A stretch of 64,000 nt of DNA from Selenomonas sp. oral taxon 920 (GCF_001717585.1 NZ_CP017042.1:62001-126000); one strand, 5' to 3'. Shown: positions 34,467-43,495, numbered from the stretch's first letter. Notes: generated by a model not told the origin, from the letters alone. Translations and numbers: made by a program.

Positions 34467-35159
34467 CTACTTCGCCTCAAGTGCCTCGATGATCTCCGCG
34501 AGGGTACTGCCGTTATTGCCGAAGATGGAGGAGAGAAGGCGGGCTGCGGGATCCTCCCCTGTCGTATCTGCAGAAATCGGGAGCTGCAGCGTGTAGTCAA
34601 CCTGTGTGCTCACGAGTGCGTCGTCGAGAGCACGGGAAGTGTCGGCTGCCGTTTTCGCCAGTGCGTCCTGCATACGGCGGACAGCTGTACGGTCATAGTC
34701 GATTGTCCGTACGATCTCGATGTCGTAGCGGTACGGTGTCTGGTTGCCCTCCTTGTTGAAGACGTAGCCCTTGCCCATGGAGCGGCGCAGCTTGCTCTCG
34801 GAGCGCTGCTCTGCCATGTGCACGAGCGTGCGCAGAAAGCGGCGGCGTGCCTTGTTCTCCTCGGCGGCAGTGTCGAAGTTCAGCGGCATTGCTGCCTTTG
34901 CCGCCGTGATGGCGCTTCCGAGCCGTTCTTTTTCCTCCATGAGTGCATGCCATGCGCGCAGCACTGTCATGGGGTTGTACGCCATGTATGACTTCTCGCT
35001 GCAGTCGTACTCCTCGTCCTTCTGCTCGGGTACGACCTTGCTGCAGAGGTGCTTCTCCGTCACCGTCATGATGTTGTCTGTATCGTCCAGATACGCTGCC
35101 GCTTCCTCCAAGAGACGGCTCAGGGTTTTCTGCATCTGGAATGCTTCTTTGAGATTCAT
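34467..35159 (-). CDS. Hypothetical protein, partner of a DUF1413 gene
   Basis: 230 residues; the start at 35159 is set by GGAGG 8 bases upstream. It is mostly helical, with coiled-coil-like heptads near the N-terminus (FQMQKTLSRLLEEAAAYLD) and no signal peptide or membrane helix. I do not recognise the family. It follows a DUF1413 gene by 34 bases and is almost certainly in its transcript, so the two may act together. This resembles a two-gene regulatory or toxin-antitoxin-like layout, but nothing in the sequence shows toxicity. Confidence 0.6.
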   Translation of the reverse strand: MNLKEAFQMQKTLSRLLEEAAAYLDDTDNIMTVTEKHLCSKVVPEQKDEEYDCSEKSYMAYNPMTVLRAWHALMEEKERLGSAITAAKAAMPLNFDTAAEENKARRRFLRTLVHMAEQRSESKLRRSMGKGYVFNKEGNQTPYRYDIEIVRTIDYDRTAVRRMQDALAKTAADTSRALDDALVSTQVDYTLQLPISADTTGEDPAARLLSSIFGNNGSTLAEIIEALEAK

Positions 35160-35193
35160 GCGTTCCTCCGTTCTTTGTGTTTTCCTGTGTACC

Positions 35194-35538
35194 TCAGATG
35201 CGCACATACTGCATGATGTTCGAGCTGTCCTTGCCAAGCGCCTTTGCCGCTGTGACCTTACCGCCGTCGACCATGTCGTAGAACGCTCTGCCGAGGGTCA
35301 GTTTTATTCCGCGCGGCATTGTCCAGTCTGTGCCGAAGAGGGTCTTTAGGCTGAACTTTGTCCCCGGGGTCAGCGCCTCGACACGGCGCAGGGTCTCGGC
35401 GTATGTCGCCGCAAACGCATCCTCCTTGCCGAGGAGCAGGCTGCGGATGTGGACAAGGACAGGAATGCCCTGCTTCTCCGCTGCCTCTGTAATGCGGGCA
35501 TACTCATCGTCATTCAGTAAGAGCTGGATATTCTTCAT
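35194..35538 (-). CDS. DUF1413-domain protein
   Basis: 114 residues. The N-terminal part (MKNIQLLLNDDEYARITEAA) is like a short ribbon-helix-helix or arm-type segment. The C-terminal ~55 residues (KFSLKTLFGTDW, GIKLTLGRAFYDMVDGGKV, ending NIMQYVRI) match DUF1413, a small domain found in Firmicute proteins and mobile elements, often next to a second small protein. Its role is unknown; DNA binding is plausible from its size and basic N-terminus. It is the first gene of a two-gene operon with its own consensus promoter. Confidence 0.75.
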   Translation of the reverse strand: MKNIQLLLNDDEYARITEAAEKQGIPVLVHIRSLLLGKEDAFAATYAETLRRVEALTPGTKFSLKTLFGTDWTMPRGIKLTLGRAFYDMVDGGKVTAAKALGKDSSNIMQYVRI

Positions 35539-35601
35539 GATAACACTCCTAACATATTCTTGCTTGATGAAGTGGATTCAGTTGTTTGTGAACATATTTG
35601 G

Positions 35602-35630
35602 ATTATATATACTCTGGTTAATAATGTCAA
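35602..35630 (-). promoter_or_regulatory. Consensus promoter of the DUF1413 operon
   Basis: On the minus strand a perfect TTGACA (35630-35625), a 17-base spacer, and a perfect TATAAT (35607-35602). Transcription would start about 55 bases before the start codon. It is divergent from the promoter at 35659. Confidence 0.8.
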
Positions 35631-35658
35631 GCAGAAAAAGAAAAATATTTTTCAGAAG

Positions 35659-35687
35659 TTGAAAGAAAAGTAATATTATTTTATACT
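35659..35687 (+). promoter_or_regulatory. Promoter of the frameshifted PD-(D/E)XK-like gene
   Basis: TTGAAA (35659-35664), 17 bases, TATACT (35682-35687), followed by a GGAGAGAAAGG ribosome site and ATG 35731. It is divergent from the DUF1413 promoter, and the two -35 boxes are 28 bases apart, so the promoters could be jointly regulated. Confidence 0.65.
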
Positions 35688-35730
35688 GTAGAAGCAATAT
35701 TGTTTTAATCGGAGAGAAAGGTGTAAGGGC

Positions 35731-36665
35731 ATGTATCAAAGAGCACTGGGCGAAGAGATGTTCAAAGATTTCCAAGAGGGCGGCCCGCTTCACGAACTGC
35801 TCACGTATGTGCAGAACGATGACACCCTTGATTTGGAATTTCGAGGAGATCATGCGGCGAATATTTACTATCGCGGCGGCAGTCTCTTCCGCATTGACCG
35901 AAGCGTGGGGGATATATGCTCACGTTTGATACGAAGTACTGTACTGCGTGTGATGAGGATATGGAGGCAGCTCCTTCGGTTCGTGCAGCAGTCGGGCTTA
36001 TCCCGCTTTACAAGCACGTGATGGATGTCTGGTTCGCGAAGAATCGGAAGTATGAGCGGGAATTCCAGCAGGTAGTTGTACGGGAGAATAATCGGCATGG
36101 CGCGATCTCGCACGCGTCGGATTATTATATCGTCGATGTGGAGTATGTCTGTAACGGGAAGGAGGATACGAATGCGCGGTTTGATATGGTTGCAGTCAAA
36201 TGGCTGTCGACCGCGTCTGCCCGAAAGAACGAGGGAGCACCGACGCTCGCGGTGATGGAGATGAAGTATGGAGATGACGCGCTGGATGGTTCGGCGGGAC
36301 TGATCGCCCATCTGAATGATGTTAAGGCATTTGTCGACGGTGCAGCGATGCATATATTCTGTAAGGATATGGCGAAGGTATTCTGGCAGAAATGCGAGCT
36401 TGGACTGATTCCGGATATGGCGGGAAAGAAGCATAATATCACGATATCGGAAGAGAATATTGAGCTGATCTTTCTCATCGCGAACCATGATCCGGACAAG
36501 ACAAGGCTAAAAGCGGCGGTTGATCAAATGGCAAAGCTTGTTAAAGATAAGCGGTATCCGTTCACCATCAAATTCGCGGCCTCCTCCATGATGGGGTATG
36601 CACTCTATGTCGACCAGATGAAGACACTTGAGGAGATGCAGGAGATTCTCGGAAGAAAGGCATAA
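35731..36665 (+). pseudogene. Frameshifted PD-(D/E)XK-like hypothetical gene
   Basis: The first part (35731 to about 35906) reads MYQRALGEEMFKDFQEGG and ends in a stretch matching a known hypothetical family (NIYYRGGSLFRIDR). The rest continues in the -1 frame from about 35904 to the TAA at 36665 (YMLTFDTKYC onwards), so one reading frame is split at the run of five G at 35907-35911. Adding one G restores a single ~311-residue protein. The second part holds RFDMVAVKW and LAVMEMKYGD, the D-(x)n-ExK arrangement of PD-(D/E)XK nuclease-like domains. The cause could be a real inactivating mutation, phase variation at the G run, or a sequencing error. Confidence 0.6.
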
Positions 36666-36679
36666 GCACATACGAACAG

Positions 36680-36710
36680 TGCCCCTTCGCTCATACGAAG
36701 GGGCATTTGC
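36680..36710. terminator. Terminator between convergent genes
   Basis: TGCCCCTTCG and CGAAGGGGCA pair around CTCATA. It lies 15 bases past the PD-(D/E)XK-like gene and 39 bases past the end of the SHMT-like gene on the other strand. The T run is weak on both strands. Confidence 0.55.
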
Positions 36711-36748
36711 CTATGTAAATCTATGCAGCTGTAAGTGGTTGGCGGTCC

Positions 36749-37984
36749 TTAGTCCTCGGAGTCGCCCACCCACTCGTCGTCGAAGATGGGCGCGTCCTTG
36801 ACGAGGGCGACGATCTCCTGACGGATCTTTTCGATCTCCTCGGGGGTGAGGATGGCGGTGAGCGGCTTTGCAAGGAGTGAGCCGATGTAGGCAATGTCCT
36901 GCTCTGCCATGCCGCGCGTGGTCGGGCTTGAAGTCGACAGGCGCAGAGCGTGCAGGAAGAGCCCCGAGTTCATCGTGGGAACGCTGTCGGGCTTGACGCG
37001 GATTCCCATGCGTCCGATTGCCTTGACTGCCTCGCGCATGTCGATGCCGGCGGCGGTGGAGGTGAGGACGAGATGGGTGTCCGTGCCGCCGCAGAGGACG
37101 GATGCCCCGTGGTCGGCGAGGGTACGCGCAAGCACCTGCGCGTTCTGTACGACCTGTTCGGCATAGGTGCGGTAGCTCTCACTGCCTGCTTCGCGCAGGA
37201 CGACGCCGAGCGCGGCGAGATGGTTCATGTGCAGTGCCTCGTGCCCCGTGTTGATGACGGCGGCATCCATGCGTGCGGCGAGTTCGCTTTTTGTGAGAAC
37301 GATGGCGCCGTCGGGACCGCGCAGCGAGTCACGCGTAGAGAAGGTGACAACATCGGCGAGCGGCACGGGTGAGGGGACGAGCTTTGCGGCGACGAGTCCG
37401 ACGCTCTGGCTGATGTCGACCCAGAAGTACGCATCAACAGTCTGTGCGATTTCGTAGAGGATCTGATAGTCGATGGTGCGCGGATAGCTGACGGGCGAGA
37501 AGATGATGAGACGCGGCCTTACGCGTTCTGCCTGTGCACGCACGGCACCCCAGTCAATCTCCTGCGTGCCGGGCTCGATGCCGTAGTTCTCGAATTTGTA
37601 CGAGAGCCCCGCGACATGATCCTTTTTCCGCAGATTGAAGGAGAGGACAGTGTCGCCCGGCTCCAAAAGTGCCTGAAAGACGACGCGCGAGGCGGCGACG
37701 ATGTTGCCGAGGCGGACGATGGCATGGTCGCAGCGAAAGAGATCCATGGCGCGCTGGCGGACGATTCCGGCGAGGTGCAGCCCGCCCGTTGGGGTATCGT
37801 CCCTCCGGTCAAAGATGCTGTTCGTTAGGATGCTGCCCTCAAGGTATTTCGCGAACGGCGACATGGCGTTCATGTTCGGCATGAGGGAGAGGGTGTAACG
37901 CTGGCGTTCGCGCTCCTCCTCAAGCAGATTGTAGATCTCGGGGTCAAATGTCTTCAGGTGGCTGACGACTTCTTCACGTTTCAT
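36749..37984 (-). CDS. Serine hydroxymethyltransferase homologue lacking the PLP lysine (paralogue 1)
   Basis: 411 residues, full length for SHMT, with a clear family fold: RYTLSLMP at the substrate loop, LLEPGDTVLSFNL, SPVSYPRTIDYQIL, WVDISQSVGLVAAKLVPSPVPLADVV, and a late ALRLSTSSPTTRG with the substrate arginine. In true SHMT the PLP-binding lysine is in TTTTHKTLxGP; here the segment is FSTRDSLRGPDG, so Lys is Asp219 and the His before it is Arg. The N-terminal SEN and YEGYPG motifs are also absent. It cannot make the normal Schiff base through this lysine, so it is either a pseudoenzyme or has a different cofactor use. It sits beside a second copy with the same change. Confidence 0.85.
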   Translation of the reverse strand: MKREEVVSHLKTFDPEIYNLLEEERERQRYTLSLMPNMNAMSPFAKYLEGSILTNSIFDRRDDTPTGGLHLAGIVRQRAMDLFRCDHAIVRLGNIVAASRVVFQALLEPGDTVLSFNLRKKDHVAGLSYKFENYGIEPGTQEIDWGAVRAQAERVRPRLIIFSPVSYPRTIDYQILYEIAQTVDAYFWVDISQSVGLVAAKLVPSPVPLADVVTFSTRDSLRGPDGAIVLTKSELAARMDAAVINTGHEALHMNHLAALGVVLREAGSESYRTYAEQVVQNAQVLARTLADHGASVLCGGTDTHLVLTSTAAGIDMREAVKAIGRMGIRVKPDSVPTMNSGLFLHALRLSTSSPTTRGMAEQDIAYIGSLLAKPLTAILTPEEIEKIRQEIVALVKDAPIFDDEWVGDSED

Positions 37985-38046
37985 GGATCATTCTCCTCTT
38001 CCGTAAAATGGGGGCCGTTTCCCCATTTCGTTAATGTTGTTTCTTT

Positions 38047-38074
38047 AGTATACCATATTGTACCGCACAGGTCA
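38047..38074 (-). promoter_or_regulatory. Probable promoter of SHMT-like paralogue 1
   Basis: On the minus strand TGACCT (38074-38069), a 16-base spacer and TATACT (38052-38047), about 65 bases before the start. It indicates that paralogue 1 can be transcribed apart from paralogue 2. Confidence 0.4.
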
Positions 38075-38116
38075 CTCATTTGTTGACGTTTCTGAATATT
38101 TTTATGGGAAATCAAA

Positions 38117-38151
38117 GCTCCCGCATGCGACGCAAGTACACATGCAGGAGC
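38117..38151 (-). terminator. Terminator between the two SHMT-like genes
   Basis: On the minus strand GCTCCTGCATG pairs with CATGCGGGAGC, followed by TTTGATTT. It lies 50 bases past the end of paralogue 2, separating the two transcripts, though it may only attenuate read-through. Confidence 0.6.
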
Positions 38152-38200
38152 GGTAGAGCGTGCGGATGCCTTCGTCCGCACCGATGGATGGGTGATATTT

Positions 38201-39523
38201 TTATTGGAACAGATTCTTGAGGATGTTCCGACGCTCGCTTGCTGCGTGCGTATGGACCGTGATACCCTCGCCCGAGACGGGGCAGTCAGCGTGCGCCATC
38301 GCATCGAGGTTCATCCATTTGTCGGAGAAGAGCGGCTTGTCCATGATGAGCTTGCCGATGCTCATACGAAGTGCATCCTGCTGCATCTCACTGAGCGGAC
38401 CTGAGAGTACGCCTGCGAGGGCATCGGCGACGATCTCCATGTCTCCCGCCGTGAGCCCGCGCGTCGTCGGGTTCAGTGTCGAAAGGCGCAGTGCCGAGAG
38501 CATGAACTCCGCACGCATGGTCGGAATCCGATCGGGCTTTACATAGAGCCCGATCTGCGCGAGTGTATGCACGGCATCCATGAGATCGACCCCAGGTGCG
38601 GGGGCCGCCAGTACGAGATGCGTCTCGGTACCGCCGCAGAGCAGCGCCGTTCCTCTTTTTTCGAGTGCGGCGGCGAGTGACTTGCTGTTCGTGAGTACCT
38701 GCTCCCCGTAGGCGCGGAACTTCGGCTGTGCGGCGGCGTGCAGGGCAAAGGCGAGCGCTGCGAGACGGCTCGTATGCAGTGCCGTGTGTCCCGTGTTCGC
38801 GACGGCGGTATCCAGCTGCGGTGCGAGTTCCTTTTTGCAAAGCAGGATTGCGCCCTCCGGACCGCGGAGGGAGTCGTTTGTCGGGAAACTCACCACATCG
38901 GCACACGCAACAGGCGAGGGAATGAGACCCGCCGCGACAAGCCCGACACACTGACCGATGTCCACCCAGAGATAGGCCCCCACGGAACGCGCAATCGCCG
39001 TGAGGTGCTCATAGTTCGGAATGCACGGATAGCTGACGGGGGAGAAGACGATGAGACGCGGCTTGATACGCTCTGCGATCTGTGCAACCTCATCCCAGTC
39101 CACCCGTTGAAGACCTGGATCGATGCCGTAGTTTTCAAAGTGGAAATTCAGCCCCGCACAGTGCTCTTGCTTGCGCAGGTTGAACGAGAGAACGGTATCC
39201 CCCGGCTGCAGCAGACCGAGCAGTGCCACGCGTGAGGCGGCGGCAATGCCTCCGAGACGCACAACGGCATGTTCGCTGCCGAACAGCTCCTGTGCACGCG
39301 TGCGCACCAGCTCCTCGATGGAGGAGGTATGCGTTGCGCCATACATCTCAAGTGTGCTGTTGGCGAGCGCACTCCCTTCGATGAATGCAGCAAGGGGGGA
39401 CATGGCACTCTCCGTGGGGATCAGTGAGAGTGCGTAGCGGCGGCGATGGCTCTCATCCTGCAGTAAGGTGTAGACTTCGGGGTCGAATGCTTTCAGATGA
39501 TTGAGCAGATCTTCTTTTTTCAT
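38201..39523 (-). CDS. Serine hydroxymethyltransferase homologue lacking the PLP lysine (paralogue 2)
   Basis: 440 residues from ATG 39523 (GGAGAG just upstream); an earlier in-frame ATG at 39616 gives an unlikely extension. It is clearly a tandem paralogue of the downstream gene: RYALSLIPTESAMSP, LLQPGDTVLSFNL, WVDIGQCVGLVAAGLIPSP, and ALRLSTLNPTTRG. The PLP lysine is again replaced: DVVSFPTNDSLRGPEG carries Asp217 where THKTL carries Lys. The same substitution in both copies, with full-length frames kept, argues for selection on an altered function rather than decay. An SLC13-type permease is encoded 171 bases upstream on the same strand. The substrate and function are unknown. Confidence 0.85.
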   Translation of the reverse strand: MKKEDLLNHLKAFDPEVYTLLQDESHRRRYALSLIPTESAMSPLAAFIEGSALANSTLEMYGATHTSSIEELVRTRAQELFGSEHAVVRLGGIAAASRVALLGLLQPGDTVLSFNLRKQEHCAGLNFHFENYGIDPGLQRVDWDEVAQIAERIKPRLIVFSPVSYPCIPNYEHLTAIARSVGAYLWVDIGQCVGLVAAGLIPSPVACADVVSFPTNDSLRGPEGAILLCKKELAPQLDTAVANTGHTALHTSRLAALAFALHAAAQPKFRAYGEQVLTNSKSLAAALEKRGTALLCGGTETHLVLAAPAPGVDLMDAVHTLAQIGLYVKPDRIPTMRAEFMLSALRLSTLNPTTRGLTAGDMEIVADALAGVLSGPLSEMQQDALRMSIGKLIMDKPLFSDKWMNLDAMAHADCPVSGEGITVHTHAASERRNILKNLFQ

Positions 39524-39553
39524 GGTGGTTCTCTCCTCATAGATGCACAATGA

Positions 39554-39587
39554 AATGACAGGCATATCGGATGATACACCTGTCATT
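39554..39587 (-). promoter_or_regulatory. 5' UTR hairpin before SHMT-like paralogue 2
   Basis: AATGACAGG and CCTGTCATT form a perfect 9-bp stem with a 16-base loop, placed 31 bases ahead of the start codon. It could be an operator or an RNA element. It does not match a glycine, SAM or THF riboswitch that I know. Confidence 0.35.
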
Positions 39588-39693
39588 GATGAACAGCGCT
39601 GTTTTTCAGTTCGCATAGTTCACGGTCGTGCACAATGCGGAGCAATGCTCCTGCCGCCGTTTATATGTAGTAGGTCAATATATCAGCAATTCT

Positions 39694-40953
39694 TTAGAAC
39701 GGCCAGACGAGGGGGATAACTACGAGGCAGACGATCAGCGAGACAAAGACGAGCGGAACGCCGACCTTGACATAGTCCATGAAGCGGAATTGACCGGGAC
39801 CCAGGACGAGCGTGTTCGGCGGGGTCGCGACGGGCGTGGTGAACGCGCAGGATGCCGCGATGCCGATCGCCATAACAACCGGATAGGGGGATACGCCGAT
39901 GGTCTGGGCGATGGAGATCGCGATCGGCGCGAGGAGTGCCGCCGCCGCCGTGTTTGACATGAACTGCGTGAGACCGCAGGAGAGGACGAACATTGCTGCG
40001 ACGATGACCATGGGCGCGGGGCTGTCGCCGATAAGACCGACAACGAAGTCCGCGATGAGCTTGCCTGCGCCGCTGTGATCCATGGCACTGGCGAGCGGGA
40101 GCATTCCCGCGAAGAGGAAGATGGTCGTCCAGTCTACACCCTGATATGCCTGCTTCTCCGTGAGACAGCCCGTGAGGACGCAGAGCAGACCGCCGATGAT
40201 GGCAGAGGTCTGCATCGGGACGTTGATCTGCTTTTCGAGCACCATCGCAACGACAACACCGATGAGGATGGCAGCGCAGATCATCATCTTGCGCGGATCC
40301 TTTGCTTCCTCTTCCTCCTTGGCGAACGCATCGCTGTCTACGAGGCGGCGCGGGCAGAGCTTGCGCCCGATCGTCAGCATGTAGATCATACCGACGATGG
40401 AGAGCGGGACACCGATCCATGCGAACTCGAAGAAGCCGAACGGCGTGAGACCGCTCGCACCGAGGGTTGCGCTCATGAGGATGTTCGGCGGCGTGCCGAT
40501 CATCGTGATCGTACCGCCGACATTTGCCGCGACCGCAAGTGCCATGAGCTGCGGTGAGACAGGCAGTTTTGCAGCGGCGCAGATCTGAATGACGACGGGC
40601 ATGAGGCAGGCGACTGTCGCCGTGTTCGAGGACACGGATGAGAGAACAATCGTTATGAGCATCAGTGCCGCCATCAATGCACGTTCGTCATTACCCGATT
40701 TTTTGACGACTGCGATGCCGATTTTTTGTGCGAGTCCCGTCTGGAACATCGCTGCGCCGATGATGAACATACCGGCAAAGAGGACGACGGTGGAGTTGGA
40801 TAACCCCGAGAAAACCTGTGCGGGGGTGAGCACCCCCAAGAGTCCGAGCGCGATCGCCGCGCCCATCGCCGTAACGGCGAGTGGGATGATCTCAGTCGCG
40901 AAGAGGAACGCCGCGACGGCGAGCACTCCCAGTGTCAGCATTGCTGGATCCAT
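39694..40953 (-). CDS. SLC13/DASS-family carboxylate permease
   Basis: 419 residues with about 11-12 hydrophobic segments. It fits the divalent-anion/sodium symporter family: SNSTVVLFAGMFIIGAAMF and SSNTATVACLMPVV carry the two SNT-type sodium-binding loops, then NVGGTITMIGTPPNIL, and a second repeat with GLTQFMSNTAAAALLAPI. Family members move C4-dicarboxylates, citrate or sulfate with sodium. The substrate is not set by sequence. It is 171 bases upstream of the SHMT-like pair on the same strand. No enzyme nearby points to a particular acid. Confidence 0.85.
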   Translation of the reverse strand: MDPAMLTLGVLAVAAFLFATEIIPLAVTAMGAAIALGLLGVLTPAQVFSGLSNSTVVLFAGMFIIGAAMFQTGLAQKIGIAVVKKSGNDERALMAALMLITIVLSSVSSNTATVACLMPVVIQICAAAKLPVSPQLMALAVAANVGGTITMIGTPPNILMSATLGASGLTPFGFFEFAWIGVPLSIVGMIYMLTIGRKLCPRRLVDSDAFAKEEEEAKDPRKMMICAAILIGVVVAMVLEKQINVPMQTSAIIGGLLCVLTGCLTEKQAYQGVDWTTIFLFAGMLPLASAMDHSGAGKLIADFVVGLIGDSPAPMVIVAAMFVLSCGLTQFMSNTAAAALLAPIAISIAQTIGVSPYPVVMAIGIAASCAFTTPVATPPNTLVLGPGQFRFMDYVKVGVPLVFVSLIVCLVVIPLVWPF

Positions 40954-41131
40954 GAATACATCTCCTATTCATACAGTTCTCCGGACAGCGTCCTCCGATG
41001 CGCAGACGGACGCCGCCGATAGTTTCCATAGAAACCTCGGAAACTTTCTTTCGACAAATTCTTATAATTCTCTCTCTTCTTTGGGATTCCTGCTAAAATT
41101 TACCCGAAAGGCCTATGAAACTTTGACATTA

Positions 41132-41156
41132 AAAACATAAATGGCGGTTATGTTTT
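41132..41156 (-). terminator. Terminator of the DUF1653 gene
   Basis: On the minus strand AAAACATAA pairs with TTATGTTTT, followed by T residues. It lies about 50 bases past the stop at 41205 and before the SLC13 gene. Confidence 0.5.
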
Positions 41157-41204
41157 ATTTATGGTCATATACTACGGCGTTTATTTTTAGAGGGGAAAAG
41201 CGTC

Positions 41205-41441
41205 CTATGGCTGTACTCTTTCGAAGCGATATTTCTGTGCTGCATCCGGGTACTTGGCGCGATCGACCTCGCTCAGGAACATCGCGAGCGGGCGCGCGTA
41301 GATGCCGTACGTCCCGTAGAGTGCCTGATAGACGGCGAGCAGTTCGCCCGTCTCCGTGTGCTCCGCCACCGTCTCAATGCGGTAGAGATTCCCCTTGAAA
41401 TGTCGCCAGATCTCGCCGTGCTTTGGTTGTTTGCGTGTCAT
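41205..41441 (-). CDS. DUF1653-domain protein
   Basis: 78 residues from ATG 41441; the upstream extension to 41483 lacks a ribosome site. The sequence [23 protein letters not shown], then [22 protein letters not shown] is the whole DUF1653 domain, a small beta-rich domain of unknown function common in bacteria. It is monocistronic. The short protein has no signal peptide and is probably cytoplasmic. Confidence 0.85.
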   Translation of the reverse strand: MTRKQPKHGEIWRHFKGNLYRIETVAEHTETGELLAVYQALYGTYGIYARPLAMFLSEVDRAKYPDAAQKYRFERVQP

Positions 41442-41666
41442 ATTCTGCTCCCTGTTTCCTGTATTATGGGATGCTCCCTGCACGATTATAGAGATTTATT
41501 GAGCCGCTGTCAAAAGTCCTTTTCTTACGTATTTTTGAAAAAGAAAATCGTGCAAAGGGTTTCATCATGCCAAGTATTCGTGTAGAATTGTAAATGAAAG
41601 AATACCGAGATAATGGTATTTTCCCAAAGGTCATGTATTCTTCCAATAGGTAAGGAGCGTGATGAT

Positions 41667-42521
41667 ATGAAACACATGGTCAAGCTGTCAAGCGGGGCAT
41701 CTGTCCCCGCGCTCGGGCAGGGGACATGGTACCTTGGGGACTCCGCCGAAACACATGCGCGGGAGATCGAGGCACTGCGCGCAGGTATCGAGGCGGGCAT
41801 GACCCTCATCGACACGGCGGAGAACTATGGTGACGGGCGCTCGGAGCGCCTCGTAGGTGAGGCAATTCGTTCCTATGACCGCACCAAGCTCTTTCTCGTG
41901 TCGAAGGTCATGCCGTCGAACGCGTACGGCACACGGCTCATGCAGTCGCTCGATCGCAGTCTCTCCCGCCTCGGGACGGACTATCTCGATCTCTACCTCT
42001 ACCATTGGCGCGGCAGTCACCCTCTCGCGGACATGGTCGCGGCGATGGAAAAGGCACGCGCGTCGGGCAAGATCCGCGCGTGGGGCGTGTCCAACCTCGA
42101 CACAACGGATATGGAGGAACTGTGGCGCATCCCAGGCGGCACGAACTGCGCCGTGAATCAGGTGCTCTACCACATGGGTTCACGCGGCATTGACTACAGT
42201 CTTCTGCCGTGGATGCGGGAGCACAATGTTGCTCTCATGGCATACTGCCCCCTCGCACAGGCGGGGCGGCTCTCCTGCGATCTTCTTGGGAACAGCGTGC
42301 TCGGAGAGGTCGCCGCACGGCACGGAGCGACTCCTGCGCAGATCGCACTCGCATGGGCGATTCGCGACGGGAATACCATTGCCATTCCGCGTACGGGACG
42401 CAAGGAACATGCTGTCAGCAACGCGGGCGCGGATGTACTCGATCTTACGGCAGAGGACTGCGCTGCACTCGACCGCGCCTTCCCCCCGCCGACACGCAAA
42501 GAGCCGCTGCATATTGAGTAA
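41667..42521 (+). CDS. Aldo/keto reductase
   Basis: 284 residues; the start at 41667 is set by TAAGGAG. It has the AKR catalytic tetrad pattern: LIDTAENYGDG (Asp and Tyr), FLVSKVMP (Lys) and LYLYHWRG (His as in HW), then the NADPH site AIPRTGRKEH. It reduces aldehydes or ketones with NADPH. The class is the prokaryotic AKR5-like group, which includes 2,5-diketogluconate reductases, but the substrate cannot be assigned. It has a strong shared terminator with the convergent regulator gene. Confidence 0.85.
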   Translation: MKHMVKLSSGASVPALGQGTWYLGDSAETHAREIEALRAGIEAGMTLIDTAENYGDGRSERLVGEAIRSYDRTKLFLVSKVMPSNAYGTRLMQSLDRSLSRLGTDYLDLYLYHWRGSHPLADMVAAMEKARASGKIRAWGVSNLDTTDMEELWRIPGGTNCAVNQVLYHMGSRGIDYSLLPWMREHNVALMAYCPLAQAGRLSCDLLGNSVLGEVAARHGATPAQIALAWAIRDGNTIAIPRTGRKEHAVSNAGADVLDLTAEDCAALDRAFPPPTRKEPLHIE

Positions 42522-42540
42522 AAAATGACAACCCGCATAG

Positions 42541-42582
42541 CAAAACACCCCGATGGTATAATACAGCCATCGGGGTGTTTTG
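42541..42582. terminator. Perfect 16-bp bidirectional terminator
   Basis: CAAAACACCCCGATGG and CCATCGGGGTGTTTTG are exact complements. It separates the convergent aldo/keto reductase and FadR-type regulator genes. Confidence 0.9.
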
Positions 42583-42593
42583 CTATGTGTGGG

Positions 42594-43322
42594 CTACGCC
42601 TGTGGACGCCAAGGAGCGAGGGAGAAACTTACACTCTCCTCAACACGGTCGATGGCGCGATCGTCGATTGTGGATAGGAGACTGCGATGGCTTTCGAGGA
42701 CGCGCTCAATACTCTGCGCGGCGTAGGAATCGGCCATCGAGCGTTGGAGATAGTCGATAAGACTCCGATAGATGGAGCGGATGACGTGGTTTTTACACGC
42801 ATCTGCCATGATTTTATGGAAGTCCATATCATTCGCAAGCAGTGTCTCGCTGTCATAGTCCGTTGAGGCAAGTGCGGTGAGTTCGTTGAAATTCTCATGC
42901 AGGAGCACCCGCTCAGGGGCGTTGCGTTTGTAGTTGCGGATGATGAGCTCCATAACATCAACCTCAAGGATCTTGCGCAGCTCCTCGACCTCGTCCAACT
43001 CAGGATCCGCAAGACAGAGATTGTAGAAGAGAGTATCGCGAAACGCTTTGCCGCGGCCGTCTGATACGAACGTTCCGACACCGGGCTGCAGCTCGAGCAG
43101 ACCCTGTGCGCGCAGCGTGCGGATTGCCTCGCGCAGGGAACTGCGGCCGACGCCAAAGACCTCGCACAGTTCTGTTTCGGGCGGCAGTCGGTCGCCCGCG
43201 CGCAGACGGCGGTCAATCAGCTGCTGTTTGATGCCGGTGACGACAAGCTCCGCAGCAGACATGGATTGGTGTTTGAAATCCGGTTGTAAATGCACGGCGG
43301 TGCCGTTTGCCTTCATAAGCAT
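42594..43322 (-). CDS. FadR-type GntR transcription regulator
   Basis: 242 residues. An N-terminal winged helix (LRAGDRLPPETELCEVFGVGRSSLREAIRTLRAQGLLE) is followed by an FCD ligand-binding domain with conserved residues that bind a metal-linked carboxylate ligand (ELRKILEVDVMEL, then HENFNEL, DMDFHKIM and ESHRSLLSTI). It is divergent from the transketolase genes and probably represses them, released by a sugar acid or an intermediate of that pathway. The intergenic region holds a promoter for those genes and an adjacent palindrome. The start codon of the regulator is 172 bases from the promoter. Confidence 0.88.
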   Translation of the reverse strand: MLMKANGTAVHLQPDFKHQSMSAAELVVTGIKQQLIDRRLRAGDRLPPETELCEVFGVGRSSLREAIRTLRAQGLLELQPGVGTFVSDGRGKAFRDTLFYNLCLADPELDEVEELRKILEVDVMELIIRNYKRNAPERVLLHENFNELTALASTDYDSETLLANDMDFHKIMADACKNHVIRSIYRSLIDYLQRSMADSYAAQSIERVLESHRSLLSTIDDRAIDRVEESVSFSLAPWRPQA

Positions 43323-43495
43323 CGATAGATCCTTCCTGCGTCCATTCCCTGTTCTCCGCGCCCCATTATAGCAGAAGCGATATGAAAAGGCGAATAAATC
43401 ATTTTACGTACAACAGTTTTTGATTTATCAGAGAAGTTGGTGAAGTTGTTCTATATCGAATCTGCGCAGTTTTTGCACAAAAACGATAAATATCC

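Noticed and set aside
33836..34492. 218-codon frame in the gene-free region
   Set aside because: Starts inside a terminator hairpin, runs through a relic mobile element, and has no recognisable product.
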